Origin: Prosapia bicincta
Taxonomy: Eukaryota > Arthropoda > Insecta > Hemiptera > Cercopidae
Assembly (NCBI GenBank): GCA_036971475.1
Contig: JBAIZL010000002.1
Location: forward strand, 355,038,082 to 355,102,081
Direction: 5' to 3'
Length of the DNA: 64,000 bases
The notes under the pieces were generated by a model. The model was not told the origin of the DNA and searched no databases. It saw only the letters and a program-made list of their open reading frames with translations. Position numbers and translations under genes: made by a program. Of the stretch, positions 1 to 11,530 are shown one piece after another. Positions within the stretch are counted from its first letter, which is position 1; each line of letters opens with the position of its first letter.

Positions 1-2371
1 GACGTGGTTGACATCAATCGCTTCAGTAGATTGTTGCGCTTTTGTGCTTTTTCAGCCGTAGATGTTACATGGCTGTTGTAGGAAAGCCTGGTAACTAGTA
101 TAATGCCGAGATACCTCGATTGAGTTGTTTCCTGGAGGTTTGTGCCCCTGTATTGGACCTGAAATGTGCCTGGTTTAGTTGAGAGTGTGAATAGTTGCGC
201 AGAGGTTTTCTACACACTAACCTCAATTTTGTTTTGATTTGACCATTTTTCTAGGCTGATAAGTGCGGAGTTAGTTGCATCTTGGAGGTGTTGTATGCCG
301 CTGCCTGTTGCCCATAATACCACATCGTCAGCAAAAAAGAGACACTGCATTCCCAAAATTGATTCAATAGACTGCTGAAGGACGTTTATCATGACATTGA
401 ATAATAAACAGCTAAGCACCGCTCCCTGGGGAAGACCCTGTCGTAGTTGGCGGTAAGAAGATGTACTGCTTTGAAACTTGCGCCTGACAAAGCGGTGACA
501 TAAGAAGCTTTTGGTCCACCTGAGCATGTTACCGGTCACTCCCTCGCGTTTCAGCTTGTGTAGGAGCAAATGCCGCCAGATTTTGTCATATGCTGCATTG
601 AAATCAACGAAAACAGCGAGGGTTCATTGTTTATGGTTAAACCCATCCTTGACCGCTTGTGTAAACTTGACGATTTGGTCTGTAGTGGATCTATATTTGC
701 GGAAGCCAGCTTGGTTGTCGCTTATTGCTTCGTTGGTTTTCAGAAACTCGCGCAGTCTGCATCCGATCATTTTTTTTTCTGCCACCTTGCAACTTACACT
801 GGTGAGAGAGATGGGCTGGTAACTAGACAGCAGATTCGCAGCTTTCCTCTGTTTTAACAGTGTTATTATCTCGGCTTTCCTCCATTGATAGGGGACTATG
901 GTCTTCCATGTGAGATCAATCAGTTTGAGAAATGTTTGTTTTGTGGTTTCTCCTAGGTGGCGAACAAAATCGGGGAATATACCGTCAGTCCCCTCAGATT
1001 TGCCATTCTTCAAGCAAGCTATAGCTAGCTCAAGGTCTTGAAGTGTAAAGGGGTTGTCAAATAGAGGGTGGTCGTTTTCTGCAGCTGTTTCTACCATGAT
1101 ACTCTTCCTCTCTTCTGATGTAACATGCAGCCTGCTGACAGCATCATAGTGTTCGCATAAAGCTTTGGCTATTTGGTCTGGTTTTGTGAGCATTCTACCA
1201 CCTGTGGCGTTGTCATTAATCGGTTCCGATTGATGGCTTGATTTCTCGTTATTGAAGCTGGAGATGAATCTGTGTGCCTTGCTACCTACTTTACGGAAAT
1301 CTAGCTTAGATATGAAGGTTCTGTAAGCTGTTCTTTTGGCTTGTACTACGGCTTGATGAGATTAGCTTGACGTTTTCTCAAGTCAACGCAGTCAATCATT
1401 GGTGGTTTCCGGATTTCGCCTAGCAATGTTTCTCTTTGCTTTTAAATCGGTGAGGGATTTGATCCAAAAGGGTTTGTACTTTTTGGCTTGCCTTCTCGGA
1501 ATACTCGCCTTGGCGGCAGTCAGAATCATTTCTACAAAACATTCACTGGATTTGTCGGGATTAGTGTCAACTATGCTGTCCTTCAGAAGTGCATCAGTTA
1601 GCTCCTTTAAAAGATCCCAGTTCGCTTTTTTAATATTCCAACGAGTAAGCTTAGGTCTGCTTTGTGGTTGTCGCTTTTTGCTTTTAATTTTTAAGCATAA
1701 CGTGCGGTGCCCGCACCCATCCATGGCATCGTCAAGAAATATGAACGTTCTTGCCATTAAGTTTGCGTGGACTAGGGCAAGATCGGGAGTGCTTGAGTGC
1801 CCGGCAAAGGAAAGAAATGTTGGCTGGGTTAGGAGATGAGTAAGGTTTGTATTGTAGATCAGGTTTTCTATACTTCTCCCAGCTACATTTGCAGTACTAT
1901 ATTCCCACCGGCTGGAGCGGGCGTTGAAATCGCCAATCACCAGAGTGATTGGGTGTCGAACCAGATCTGAGATGAAGTCAACATTCGGAGTATTTTTAGG
2001 TGGGTTAAATAATCCTATTATTTTGTAGTGGGTTCCTTTAGATCAAACATCGATAGATGCAGCTTCAAGTTTATTATTATTAGTCATTTCACGCAATACG
2101 GTAAACGTGCTAGGTAGTCTGTGGTTAATACCATAAATAAATCCAGAGGCATAATTTTTAAAATATAGTTAGAAAAGTTTGTCATTTTATAAAAGCTTGG
2201 TGAATTCGTAGAGGCACTAGCTTCGACAATAATAAAAATATCATCGTCAGTTTTTGAAATTAGAGTTTTGAACTCAGTAAATTTGGGATGATTTAATTCT
2301 CCCGCGTTCCAAAATATAATAAGAAAGTCGTCGTTAGCTTGGTGGCCCTAAAAAGGGCCGTTGGTAATCAT
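1..2371 (-). pseudogene. ORF2 of a Jockey-like non-LTR retrotransposon (endonuclease + reverse transcriptase)
   Basis: This is the polyprotein a LINE uses to nick DNA and reverse-transcribe its RNA. It reads from 2371 down and leaves the window at base 1. Seen: an APE-type endonuclease start (IIFWNAGELNHP) near 2300; the endonuclease block GDFNARSSRWEY at about 1920-1940; the RT blocks NGKSEGTDGIFPD (about 990), SLTSVSCKVAEK and LPQGAVLSCLLFN (about 430); and the catalytic FFADDVV (about 320). A thumb region ending in a leucine/glycine motif follows towards base 1. The ATG at 2369-2371 is followed eight codons on by an in-frame TAG at 2348-2350. More stops and frame changes lie between 1193 and 1392 and near 570-625, so the copy is dead. 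Assignment to the Jockey group rests on motif style, not a tree. Confidence 0.85.
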
Positions 2372-2520
2372 TCTTCCAATTGTCGTTCTTGTAGCGATCA
2401 TTTAGCTCGATTGGAGATGGTTGGCTCTACATCGGCGTTCGTCGTAGCAGATTTAGCGTTACCCAGGGTACACCACGAGGAGGACTGCTACATTGTACCC
2501 CTCTTAAAATAGTTAAACAC
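2335..2520 (-). pseudogene. 3' end of the LINE ORF1 (gag-like), overlapping the ORF2 start
   Basis: Upstream of the ORF2 ATG, two frames look coding. One ends ...WKNDYQRPFLGPPS with TAA at 2335-2337, overlapping the ORF2 start as in many Jockey-type elements. The other contains SATTNADVEPTISNRAK and ends at 2398-2400. Each has one in-frame stop. Which is the true ORF1 frame cannot be settled by eye. The segment ends abruptly at 2520, where the LTR-flanked element begins. Confidence 0.45.
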
Positions 2521-2696
2521 TTCTTTTGTTAAAGATTCCCCAGCCCCTATATGACTACTTCGAAATAGAACATTGGTTAACCTGGTCCGTAATTTTAGGA
2601 ACTATCTTTGTCGCTTTGGCTTAATATTTCTTCTGACTATTTTTGCTTTTTGGAAATAAGCTGAATTTATTTTTTAGCTTCAAACGTTATGTTATA
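2521..2696. repeat. Left LTR-like direct repeat (about 176 bp)
   Basis: It aligns base by base with 5291-5474 (for example the shared block GACTACTTCG.AATAGAACA, then CCTGGTCCGTAATTTTAGG), with scattered substitutions and small indels. Canonical TG...CA ends are not obvious, so the true ends may differ by several bases. Confidence 0.65.
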
Positions 2697-3170
2697 GAGT
2701 ACCCAGAATTTTAAGATTAATTTTATTTGATTCCTTAAATTTAAATTTTACAATGTTTACCTAACATGACATCAAAGAACAATGTGTTTTAAAATTTTTA
2801 CACCCAATCTTAAGTTTACTAATACATTTTATTCATACCATAATTAATTACTTCCTATATCTTAAACTCATTTCACTTAACACCTTTTACATAAATACAA
2901 AGTTACATCATACAAATTAATAATCCTTCTTTAAAAATAAGTTAGTTAGAAATTTATTATGCATATTACTTGTTTAACTAAATAATAATTGTATAATTTC
3001 CTAAATTAAATTTCCCTTTTGGCAGTTTATTAAATTTAAGTTCGTTAACGCATATTAATTTTTATTTTTTTATTTGTATCACAATATTATTATTTTTATA
3101 AATCAAAGAGGTATTAAATGGGTCTTGTCAATTTTTCATGTGATCAACATAAGCGTCGCATTGTCCTTGA

Positions 3171-3530
3171 CTATTGCAGGTGTTTTCCTCTCTCAAATGA
3201 GGTATTTTCGTTTATAAGGTAAAAGTGACCTGGCTCTGATGGTTGTTCCTTAATTACACTTGGCTGGTTTGGTTTCTTCACAAAACCATTAATTTCATAC
3301 CCCTGTCTAATTTCGTGTCTTTGATAAAATTGGCCTGGACTATTTTGTGATGTTAGCTGAAAGTGTTCTCTTTGTGGAAAGTGAAATTCTGTAATTAGAT
3401 TGACGAACGCACTTTTACCCTTTATCCCTCTAGTGGTTAAAGTTGCTGCAACATTTAGGTCAAAAACTTGTGCCACTTTCTTAATTACCAATACAGCTGG
3501 TATTTTAGGTGATAAATCTTGGAAAAACAA
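3171..3530 (-). CDS. gag-like ORF of the LTR-flanked element
   Basis: A 119-residue ORF on the minus strand. It is rich in Gln, Pro and His towards the C-terminus and has a hydrophobic segment near its middle (AQVFDLNVAATL). I do not recognise a catalytic motif. Its place between the direct repeats, and its orientation shared with the coiled-coil ORF upstream, suggest a fragment of a structural gag-type protein. That is inference; it could also be a chance ORF in degenerate sequence. Confidence 0.35.
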   Translation of the reverse strand: MFFQDLSPKIPAVLVIKKVAQVFDLNVAATLTTRGIKGKSAFVNLITEFHFPQREHFQLTSQNSPGQFYQRHEIRQGYEINGFVKKPNQPSVIKEQPSEPGHFYLINENTSFERGKHLQ

Positions 3531-3652
3531 TATTTTTTTTCACGTAATCTAACATGTTGACCTGTCCCTTTCGATTTTCTACTGAAGTTAATTATTTGTG
3601 TTTTGCTTAAGGTGGTAGTCTAACTGTTTTAACTTATTATTGGTATAACTTA

Positions 3653-4039
3653 CTAAAGGTTGTCAGTAATAAATTGTCCCATGTTAATTTTGAGGGTGTT
3701 TAAATCTTCCGCTTGTTTTTGTTGTCGATCTTCGCACATTATTTCCATGTCCCCTAATTTAGTTTGTGTTGTATCAATTTTATTGTTTAATTCTAAGCTT
3801 TCATCATTGCATTCTTCCTTATCCTTAACTAATACATCATTAATGTCTTTTTTAAATTCTTCATTATTCCTAACTAATTTATCATTACTTTCCTCAATTT
3901 TTTCTTTGATATCGTTTTCTTTATTATTTATTTTATCTAATTTGTCATTACTTTTATCTAATTTACTATTTGAAGTTTTCTTTAAACCTTGTGTAGTTTG
4001 ATTAGTTTTTGCACTTAAGAATTGATTTAAATGTAGCAT
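3653..4039 (-). CDS. Coiled-coil ORF, probable gag N-terminus
   Basis: A 128-residue ORF dominated by heptad-like repeats of Asn, Asp, Lys and Glu (for example SNDKLDKINNKENDIKEKI, then NNEEFKKDINDVL). This predicts a long charged coiled coil over most of its length. Such N-terminal coils occur in gag proteins of some insect Ty3/gypsy-type elements. The ORF starts at an ATG and lies upstream, in element orientation, of the 3171-3530 ORF. There is no nucleic-acid-binding finger. The low-complexity composition means homology cannot be judged by eye. Confidence 0.4.
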   Translation of the reverse strand: MLHLNQFLSAKTNQTTQGLKKTSNSKLDKSNDKLDKINNKENDIKEKIEESNDKLVRNNEEFKKDINDVLVKDKEECNDESLELNNKIDTTQTKLGDMEIMCEDRQQKQAEDLNTLKINMGQFITDNL

Positions 4040-5290
4040 ATCTAATCCGGTTACACTTGCCCCTATATTTGTCTATGTCCCCACACTCAAATTTTGTTAA
4101 TCTACTGGCGAATTTTTCCTTACATCCTCTATCATTTTCACTAAGTCTGCTGTGTTTGATGTTTGCCCTAATTGTTTAATTTTGTTATTATCCTCCATTA
4201 TATTAATTTTTTTTAAACTTCTTCTACTTGGAATACAGTTTCCAACTAGCTCTTTTACATTTTCATTCCTATACCTAATTATTTTCTATGATTTAAAGTC
4301 ACATCTCTAATAAAATTCACTACAGACTTATTTACGTTCTCAGTTTTTTATTAAATTACCTTAATTAACACTTTTACTTAAGGCAACAGACTGATAAATT
4401 TATTTAATAATTTATGATTAACTTTTTAAAATTTATTTATTTATATTCACCACATTCTATTTAACACTGGCTACATGTTGGGAACCAAATTATATAACCT
4501 AATTTATATTAAAATATAACTTTTCTTTTAGGTCATATATTTAATTACCTTAACAATCTTTTGTCTCACCTTCAGGATTCTAATTAACACCAATACCAAT
4601 TTTACATAACTTTCATTAATTCTTGACACTTAATTAACACACATTATACCCATTGTTCTTAATACTATTTGTGACAAGATTGATTTCTTAATTAATATTA
4701 CAATTACAAAAAAAAGCAATGGTGGACTCTTGAAGCTTTAGGTGATTACAATAAAGTTTAAAATGACAGTGTTAATTTCTCTTACTCTGGAGTCGTTATT
4801 ATGGAACTTTTTTATAAATTAGAACTTGGTGAAAGAAACTAGATTAAATTTGTATAACTAAAGAATTTAAAAAGGTTCTGAATTTACGGTTTTTAAAGTT
4901 CTGCTGGCTAATTTTAATGAAATAAAAAAAAACAGTACTTATTGTTTGTCGATGATATCTTGACCGTTGATACTGCTTCGATGCACTTTCTCATAATTCT
5001 TTTAATTTTCTTAATTCTTTAATAATTTACTTACGTCGCACCTTTACCTTTTGAATTATACAAGTACAAAAATTTACATTTCCCTTAATTTTACTAAAAC
5101 ATTTTAACCCTAATTAACATTACTGACACTTGCCCCCCCCCCCAATAAATCTGCCCTCTTCTGACTTTCTTCCAAGACTCCCCTATCACTTTCATTTTCA
5201 ACCCCGCGTTATCTCTCCCCCTTACTTATTTTCAGATATTCTTATAACCATCTACAAAGTCCTTGCCGCAACGGTACATTATTATAACCC

Positions 5291-5611
<321 letters not shown>

Positions 5612-5845
5612 CCCCTATATATACAGTTTGAAGAAGACAAAATATAAAGGATATAGCCTATTAATAAATAGGCTCTAATACAAAATATAAAGAGGTTTAT
5701 GAACAAAAAGTATATAATACAGTATATAATAAAGTAAAGTCACTATAATTCGAGGTAGATGGGACCTAGACCCCCTCCGATTACAAGGAAATAACTTCCT
5801 GTACATTAGAAAAAACAGACATTTTGATGAATCCTAATACTAGAA

Positions 5846-6660
5846 TTGGGAATGCACAAAGTACGTTTATGGAACTTTATTTATTACAATACTTACATAA
5901 ACCCATGTGGCTTTGAAGTACATTGTTCATCACAGCTGCTAAATGTTTTTGAAAAATGTTGTCATGTGTCTTCTGCGCTTGCTTATCAGATCGTCTTGGT
6001 GCTAAGGTGTCTTATCAGAAGCACATCTGTTAGTGTGGTGTCTGTTGTTTCATAGAGCGTAGTGCAGTTTCCAAGGCGGTGTTCCTTCACCCTTTATGTA
6101 CTGTCTCGGTAGAACCTTCATCTCCTTCTTCGTCATCACTGCCTTCAGTAGTTTCTTGTAATAACCATACATTCTGTTATCTTAAACTGTCCACATCGGA
6201 ATTTTCACAACCTGAAAGTTTGTTGATAAAAAGAAATCTTTTTCTTCTTGTGGATCAATAACAAACTCAACAGTTTCATTATGACTCAGTTTCTACGACT
6301 TTCTCGATGTCTCTTTTTTTCTTTTTCTCCATGATTTGCTACCCAGTACACAGCTCCTTTAGCATATTTTTTTTTTAGAAACTTTACAATGCTTTCTTCC
6401 TCTTCAGTCGCTTTCAAGAAACGTTGTAAAAGGTAACGTCTGTATTTCCTCCATACATTTCACGCTGATCCAGCCACTGGTTTAGGCCTATAACATAAAG
6501 CGCGAATATCATCAGAGCACAGTTAATCGGGGTGCATTGTCTAACAGTAATATAAACTTCCGAGGAAAGTTCTGTACTTTTAAAAACTCTTCAGTTTCAG
6601 GCACAAATTCATTAAAACACCCTCTTTGAATAAAGTTGATTCATGTAATCATCTTGAATT
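5846..6660 (-). pseudogene. Jerky/Tigger-like (pogo group) DDE transposase fragment
   Basis: Read on the minus strand from about 6655 there is a CFNEFVPETEEFLK segment, then FPRKFILLLDNAP, the typical central DDE_1 block in which the D of LLLDNAP is the second catalytic aspartate. After a frame change comes YLLQRFLKATEEEESIVKFL followed by KGAVYWVANHGEKEK, matching the post-catalytic helical region of Jerky/Tigger transposases. The frame is broken many times. The N-terminal HTH and the first catalytic Asp are missing. Family assignment is from motif memory. Confidence 0.5.
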
Positions 6661-6674
6661 CACTGATTAAACTA

Positions 6675-6940
6675 TAATTAAAAAATAACTTAACTAAGTG
6701 AATAGGGCTTACTTGCTGACGCGTTTCGAAACAATTGTTCCTTTTACGAAGGAAAGCCTCTACTCACCCACGCATCATAATATCAAATTCAATACAAATG
6801 AATTAACATTATTAAAAAAAAGGACTAAATTATAACCTACACCCCAATAAATACATCCACAAACCATGTCTAACCTCCTTTTGGACACTGGATTAGCAAT
6901 TCAAAACACAGCTCCTACACACCATGAATATACTCTAACC
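6675..6940 (-). repeat. PLE terminal repeat (3' end of a minus-strand Penelope-like element)
   Basis: The reverse complement of 6690-6760 contains CTTCGTAAAAGGAAC, then TTTCGAAACGCGTCAGCAAG, then TATTCACTTAGTTAA. This matches the 3' ends of the two plus-strand PLEs at about 10195-10268 and 13400-13480 almost base by base. The flank includes GTAGAGGCTTTCCTTCG, again as in PLE termini. No RT remains on this strand here. It may be the inverted terminal unit of the PLE at 8.6 kb, or an independent 5'-truncated copy. Confidence 0.6.
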
Positions 6941-7029
6941 AGGGGCTTGTAGGGGTAAATGCCCCTATTCTTATTAAAACGAATTGTATACTTTTATATC
7001 GTAATAGAATTTTGTAATACAAATTAAAT

Positions 7030-8610
7030 TTAATATAATTCAAATTATTCATATCAAAATTTCCTTATAAGCTATATATTTTGTAAATGCGTTTTCAATT
7101 TGATTTTTTAGACCAACCGTATTTTCAATATTTATTTTTAATCCATCCTCAGATTTTACTGGACTTAGCGCAACATAAACTTTACCATATGCAAAAACAG
7201 GTTTAGTCAATTGAAGCCCTGCTATTAAAAATGTTTGACCCTGAGCCTTATTTATAGTTATTGAAAATGCAAGTCTCAAAAGAAAATTGGGCCCTTTTCA
7301 TTTGAAATGGCATGATAGGATCTGTTAATAATATAATTTTATTCTTGGTGAAAATATGATGTTTTTTTTCCAGGACCAGTGATTATTTCTAACTTAATAC
7401 AGTTGTCAAACACATCTAGTTCGATCAGACGTACTCCAGTAATTAAACCTGATCCCAAGTTCATATTTCTAATTAGCATAACGATTGTGCTATCTTTGAG
7501 AGTTAGTTTATGTTGGGGCATTACTGATGGTGTAATAGAGTTTATGTACTCAATGGAAATGTTCAAACGTTCGTCTGGATCATCGGTAATGATGGCATCA
7601 AGGCTGTAGTAATATTTTGAATCTTCCTCAAGTTTACCCAATACTTAATTATTTATTACACAACACTGATCATTTAATGGGCATAATATCACAATTGAGA
7701 AACATTTTTAACATTATTTAGATTGAGTGGTTTGCCAAACACAAAATTTGTCAGTGATTCATTTCTAATCATTAATTGTTCCGGGATATCAACGGCATCC
7801 TTGTCTTTGTCACTTCTCAAAGTGCCATTTTCTAACTGTAAAAGCCAGTTGCAAAATTCGGCTTCTTCATTGTTCACACGTATGTTTTTTTGTTAATTCC
7901 AGATTCTGCTTTTCTTTGCACACGCCTCTAAAATTTTAACTTTTCCTTGCATAGGCAAAACAGGTAAGACTTGTCGAAAACCTCCTCCGAATAATATTAT
8001 CATTCCTCCAAATGAAGTATTTCCATAAATTGGGTCAACACATTTCATTAAATCTTTCAATAAACTATCTATACAATTTAACACCAGCTACTGCATTCAA
8101 AACTTTGTCTAGGACTAATTTTTGATTATACATTGTACCGCCTTTTGCAGTCTGGTAATTTATGTTGTATACATAGGTAGCAATATTATCATTTTTTGGA
8201 AAGGTGAGACCAATATTTCCACAACAAACCGTTTTATCTGAGAATTTTATCTATCTTTTGTAAAGCAGTGTCTTCAGATTATTCAACATTGATTTCTAGC
8301 ATGTCCTCAATTAATGCATCTTTAAAACCATATTTTTAAAGAGATGTTGGTTCACAAAAGCAGCATATGAAAGCAAACAGCTCCCTTAGTTGTCTAGGCA
8401 TATGTGTATTTTGTTGCTCTTCCAGGCAACGTTGCCTTTCGTTATCATCATTTAAAATAACCATTGCTAATGCTGCCTCTTTGAAGGAATTTAATTGAAT
8501 ATTATTAAAGCGTCGTAGATCTGTGAATGATGTTGCGCCTTATAAGTGTAGTAGTAACAATTGTAGGTAAAGGCAATTCTTCAAAGCAGACTAAGGTAAT
8601 TCCATCGTAA
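7030..8610 (-). pseudogene. Helitron helicase domain (PIF1-like)
   Basis: Read on the minus strand. At about 8340-8550 there is one open frame GATSFTDLRRFN...MPRQLRELFAFICC, characteristic of the region between Rep and helicase in Helitrons. At 7893-8084 helicase motif II/III appears (IILFGGGFRQVLPVLP). At 7339-7641 comes the MPQHKLTLKDSTIVMLIRN block, and at 7049-7279 the C-terminal motif RLAFSITINKAQGQTF then KVYVALSPV. The Walker A segment (GxAGTGKT) is not found; the sequence near 8100-8250 is degraded. Several stops and frame changes make this a pseudogene. Confidence 0.85.
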
Positions 8611-8611
8611 T

Positions 8612-10268
8612 AATGCACAAACAAGACATCGACAAGAAAGTAAACAGTTTCATAGCTGAAAACAAAATAACCGAACTCTGATCAGACCCCACACCTAAAT
8701 TTCAAATCGAAATTAAAAATCTTCTAAAATAAATGCACCAAAAACATGAAAAGTGAACAAAAGAAATATTACAAACAAATAAAACCCAAAGCCCCCACAT
8801 TAAATGCTTTACCTAAAATCCACAAAGAAAACACACCCATCCTTCCACTAATCAAACACAGACATGCACCATCACTTAAGCTAGCAAAATACATAGATAA
8901 ACGTATCAGAGACAACATAAGCTTTCACAATCATACATCCATACACAATAACATAGACCTCATACATAAAATTCAAGACATCCACATACCACAGAACTCC
9001 ACTGTTGTCTCATTTGACATAAAAAACGTTTACACTAATGTGCCAATAGAACAAACACTCCACATACTACAAAATATGCTCACACCAAACAACACTCCAC
9101 ATAAACTCACACATGAAATAATCACATTCACCAAACACATCACATCACAAAACTACTTCACATACAAAAAATATAAATACTACACACAGAAAGATGGCCT
9201 CCCTATTGGGTCCCCCATCTCAGGCATCCTAGCAGAAATATTTCTACACCACATCGAACAACAATAATTCTACAGAATAATAATCACACACATTAAATAA
9301 TTTATTACCATAGATATGTAGATGACATTTTAATATTATACAACGGCAACAAACGGCAGATCAAAAAACTACACATTTACATTAATACCTTACAACAAAA
9401 ACTCACGTTTACCCTCGAATTAGAAGAAAACAATAAAATAAACTTTCTAGACCTTACCATCACCAAACACAACACCAGACATAATATCAAAATATACAGA
9501 AAACCAACAACTACCGATATTGTCATACATAATCTACATCTAATCACCCCACACAACATATACACGCTGCATTTATTCATATGTTACACCGCCTAATCAA
9601 TATACCAATTAGACATAAACACCATCAAACGGCCACGCAGACAAACCACAAAAAAAACAACAGATACATATAGCCTCCACATTCAAAAAACTCCTTTACC
9701 AAATACCCTACAAAACAACCAACACTTTAAGACAGCACATACAACCTTTTAAAAAAAACTGACAAATAGAAACCAACAGGTATTTACAAATTAACTCGTA
9801 ACGACTGTCACAACCATTACATCGGTCAAACCGGCAGGTGATTCTATAAAGGCTTCGAAGAACACATTACCCCATAAAAACAAACAAACCCTAAATCCAG
9901 TTACGCAAAACCTCTAAAAAACACCCAACACACACAAACACCGACATACACACTAAGTTAAATGTTCGTCACACATTAAAACAAAGTAAAAAACTAACAA
10001 CTTTGGCAAAATATGAAATCTACAAACACTACGCAACAGATAAATAAAACGTATTAAATGATCACACAGACTTTGCAGCCAACAGTCTTTTTTATTAAAT
10101 GACACATAAATCAAACAAACCACCCCATTCCACAGTCATAAATCCATTCCCGTTAAAGCCTTTACATATAACCGATGCCGCCAGTAGAGGGTTAGCTTCG
10201 TAAAAGGAACGAATGTTTTGAAACGCGTCACCAAGTAAGCAATTACGTATTCACTTAGTTAAGTATAT
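8612..10268 (+). mobile_element. Penelope-like element PLE1, inserted in the Helitron
   Basis: Starts abruptly where Helitron coding sequence stops (about 8610) and ends with the PLE terminal motif (TTTGAAACGCGTCACCAAG, then TATTCACTTAGTTAAG) near 10268. It carries RT and a decayed GIY-YIG endonuclease. On both sides the Helitron frame resumes, so this is a nested, probably 5'-truncated insertion. Confidence 0.8.
8613..10100 (+). pseudogene. PLE1 reverse transcriptase + GIY-YIG endonuclease
   Basis: PLEs use one protein with an RT related to telomerase and a C-terminal GIY-YIG nuclease. Seen: the N-terminal KVNSFIAENKITEL block at 8640; an open stretch 8746-9267 with VVSFDIKNVYTNVPIEQT (RT motif A) and DGLPIGSPISGILAEIFLH (motif B). 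After a stop at 9265 the catalytic RYVDDILILY (about 9313) is in another frame, followed by INFLDLTITKH. Near 9800 a worn HYIGQTGR...FEEH marks the GIY-YIG domain. A KYEIYKHYATDK tail lies near 10010. Several stops and frameshifts are present, so it is non-functional. Confidence 0.85.
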
Positions 10269-10284
10269 TTCAAATTAGTTTAAT

Positions 10285-11225
10285 TGTATGTAAAATCTAT
10301 TTTGATCATTTGGTGATACATTAAACATTCTTCCTATAGTTCTAGAGGCGCCTCTTTTTCTCAGAATCCATCTGTTATAACTAAATATATAGTTTTGACT
10401 TCTACATAAAGATACTGCCTAGCATTTAAATCTCGGTTGTTCAAGTCAAACCACGCTGTTAAAGTAGTTTGTTTCATTTCTGAAGCGTTTAGTGCTTCCT
10501 CTTCATTTCCAGTATGGAAGAAGTCATTATGAAATTCTTCTTCATGGACTGCTGACTGAATAAATGTGTGTGATTTCTCATGCATTTCGTTAGAATGGAG
10601 ACGCTATATACTCTCATGGGAACTCACATAGCGCATGTTTACAAAACTAGCAGTTTCGTCATATGTTGTAGGGCCACTTTCATCTTTTTTGAACAAACTG
10701 CATTCATGCTGAATCATAACCTTTGTATACATATTTGAATAAGTATTTTACAGAGGAGACACTTGAACAAATTTCCACATTAATGTGAGCGTCATACTTA
10801 AGTAATAACTATGGATTAAAGGGGACAACATCTCGATTGTCTACTTGGTAAATCCCCCTTTGGGCATTATTTCCTTTTTTTCCTCATATAGTGTGGATAT
10901 CCATTATAGTTCTCTATATTTTCATTTAAGACCTCACTGGGATATTTCTGGAACATTTTCCATCACGCAAGCATGGTGAACTGGTTTTCTTTGCACCACA
11001 TGGTCCATGAATCATATTACGGACCACGATCTCATGAAACCGAAGAAATACGGTTGTATCAGAAATCTCAGCACTAACACATTGATCAATATCCGTTGAA
11101 TCCTGTAATTTAGACTTGTTATCGAGGATGAGAAGCATGTGTCAATTAGGCAAGCCTCGCTTTTGAAATTCAATTCTTTTCGTGATGGTTTTCACCCTTT
11201 CAAAAAGAATTAATTTTCACAAGTT
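10285..11225 (-). pseudogene. Helitron Rep (HUH endonuclease) domain fragment
   Basis: Minus-strand reading from about 11225 gives RIEFQKRGLPN then a stop, in place of the family's GLPHAH. The HUH histidines that position the catalytic metal are therefore lost. Then come HMLLILDNKSKLQ, ADIDQ-like SAEISDT, and NMIHGPCGAKKTSSPCLRDG (10926-11138), all typical of the Helitron_like_N domain. After stops, 10361-10585 contains TLTAWFDLNNRDLNARQYLY. The block ends at KRGASRTIGRMFNVSPNDQ near 10310, where the PLE interrupts. Known from the family: this domain nicks the ends for rolling-circle transfer. Confidence 0.85.
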
Positions 11226-11530
11226 TGTTTTCGTTTACGTATTTAATATATAAACTTGTATATTTGATTTTGCATATTATAAAAATAAATTGTGGGGATC
11301 CGACTTCATAAAAGTATAAACTGTTCAAAACATTTCGAACAATCACACAATACAATTCATAACTGTGTTTTTGTATGTTATCTGTTACTTTTCTGAAATA
11401 GTATCTTTTACAAAAGTTTAATATGTTCAGTGTAATTTTATTTTATTTCTCATAAAGAGTATTTCAATCTTCTGCCCAAACTAAGTTAATTTTCTTCCGT
11501 AAAAGTCTTTAATTGCTATTTAAAAGTTAA
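11226..11530. other. AT-rich sequence without recognisable gene
   Basis: May contain the degraded 5' part of the Helitron. No motif or ORF that I can support. Confidence 0.5.

Larger units (their letters stand above)
6939..11225 (-). mobile_element. Helitron (rolling-circle transposon), split by a PLE
   Basis: Rep-type domain (10285-11225) and PIF1-type helicase (7030-8610) lie on the minus strand in the order expected for one RepHel protein. They are separated only by the plus-strand PLE at 8612-10268. A candidate Helitron 3' terminus, a GC hairpin at 6951-6966 followed by CTGG and then T, lies just downstream at 6939. The 5' TC end was not identified. The coding sequence is heavily mutated. 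Confidence 0.75.

Noticed and set aside
2345..2360. Reverse complement resembles the histone mRNA 3' stem-loop (GGCCCTTTTTAGGGCC).
   Set aside because: It lies inside the overlapping ORF1/ORF2 coding sequence of the LINE, no histone coding sequence precedes it, and it needs only a chance palindrome.
3660..4001. 113-codon Ser/Leu-rich plus-strand ORF.
   Set aside because: Antisense shadow of the minus-strand coiled-coil ORF.
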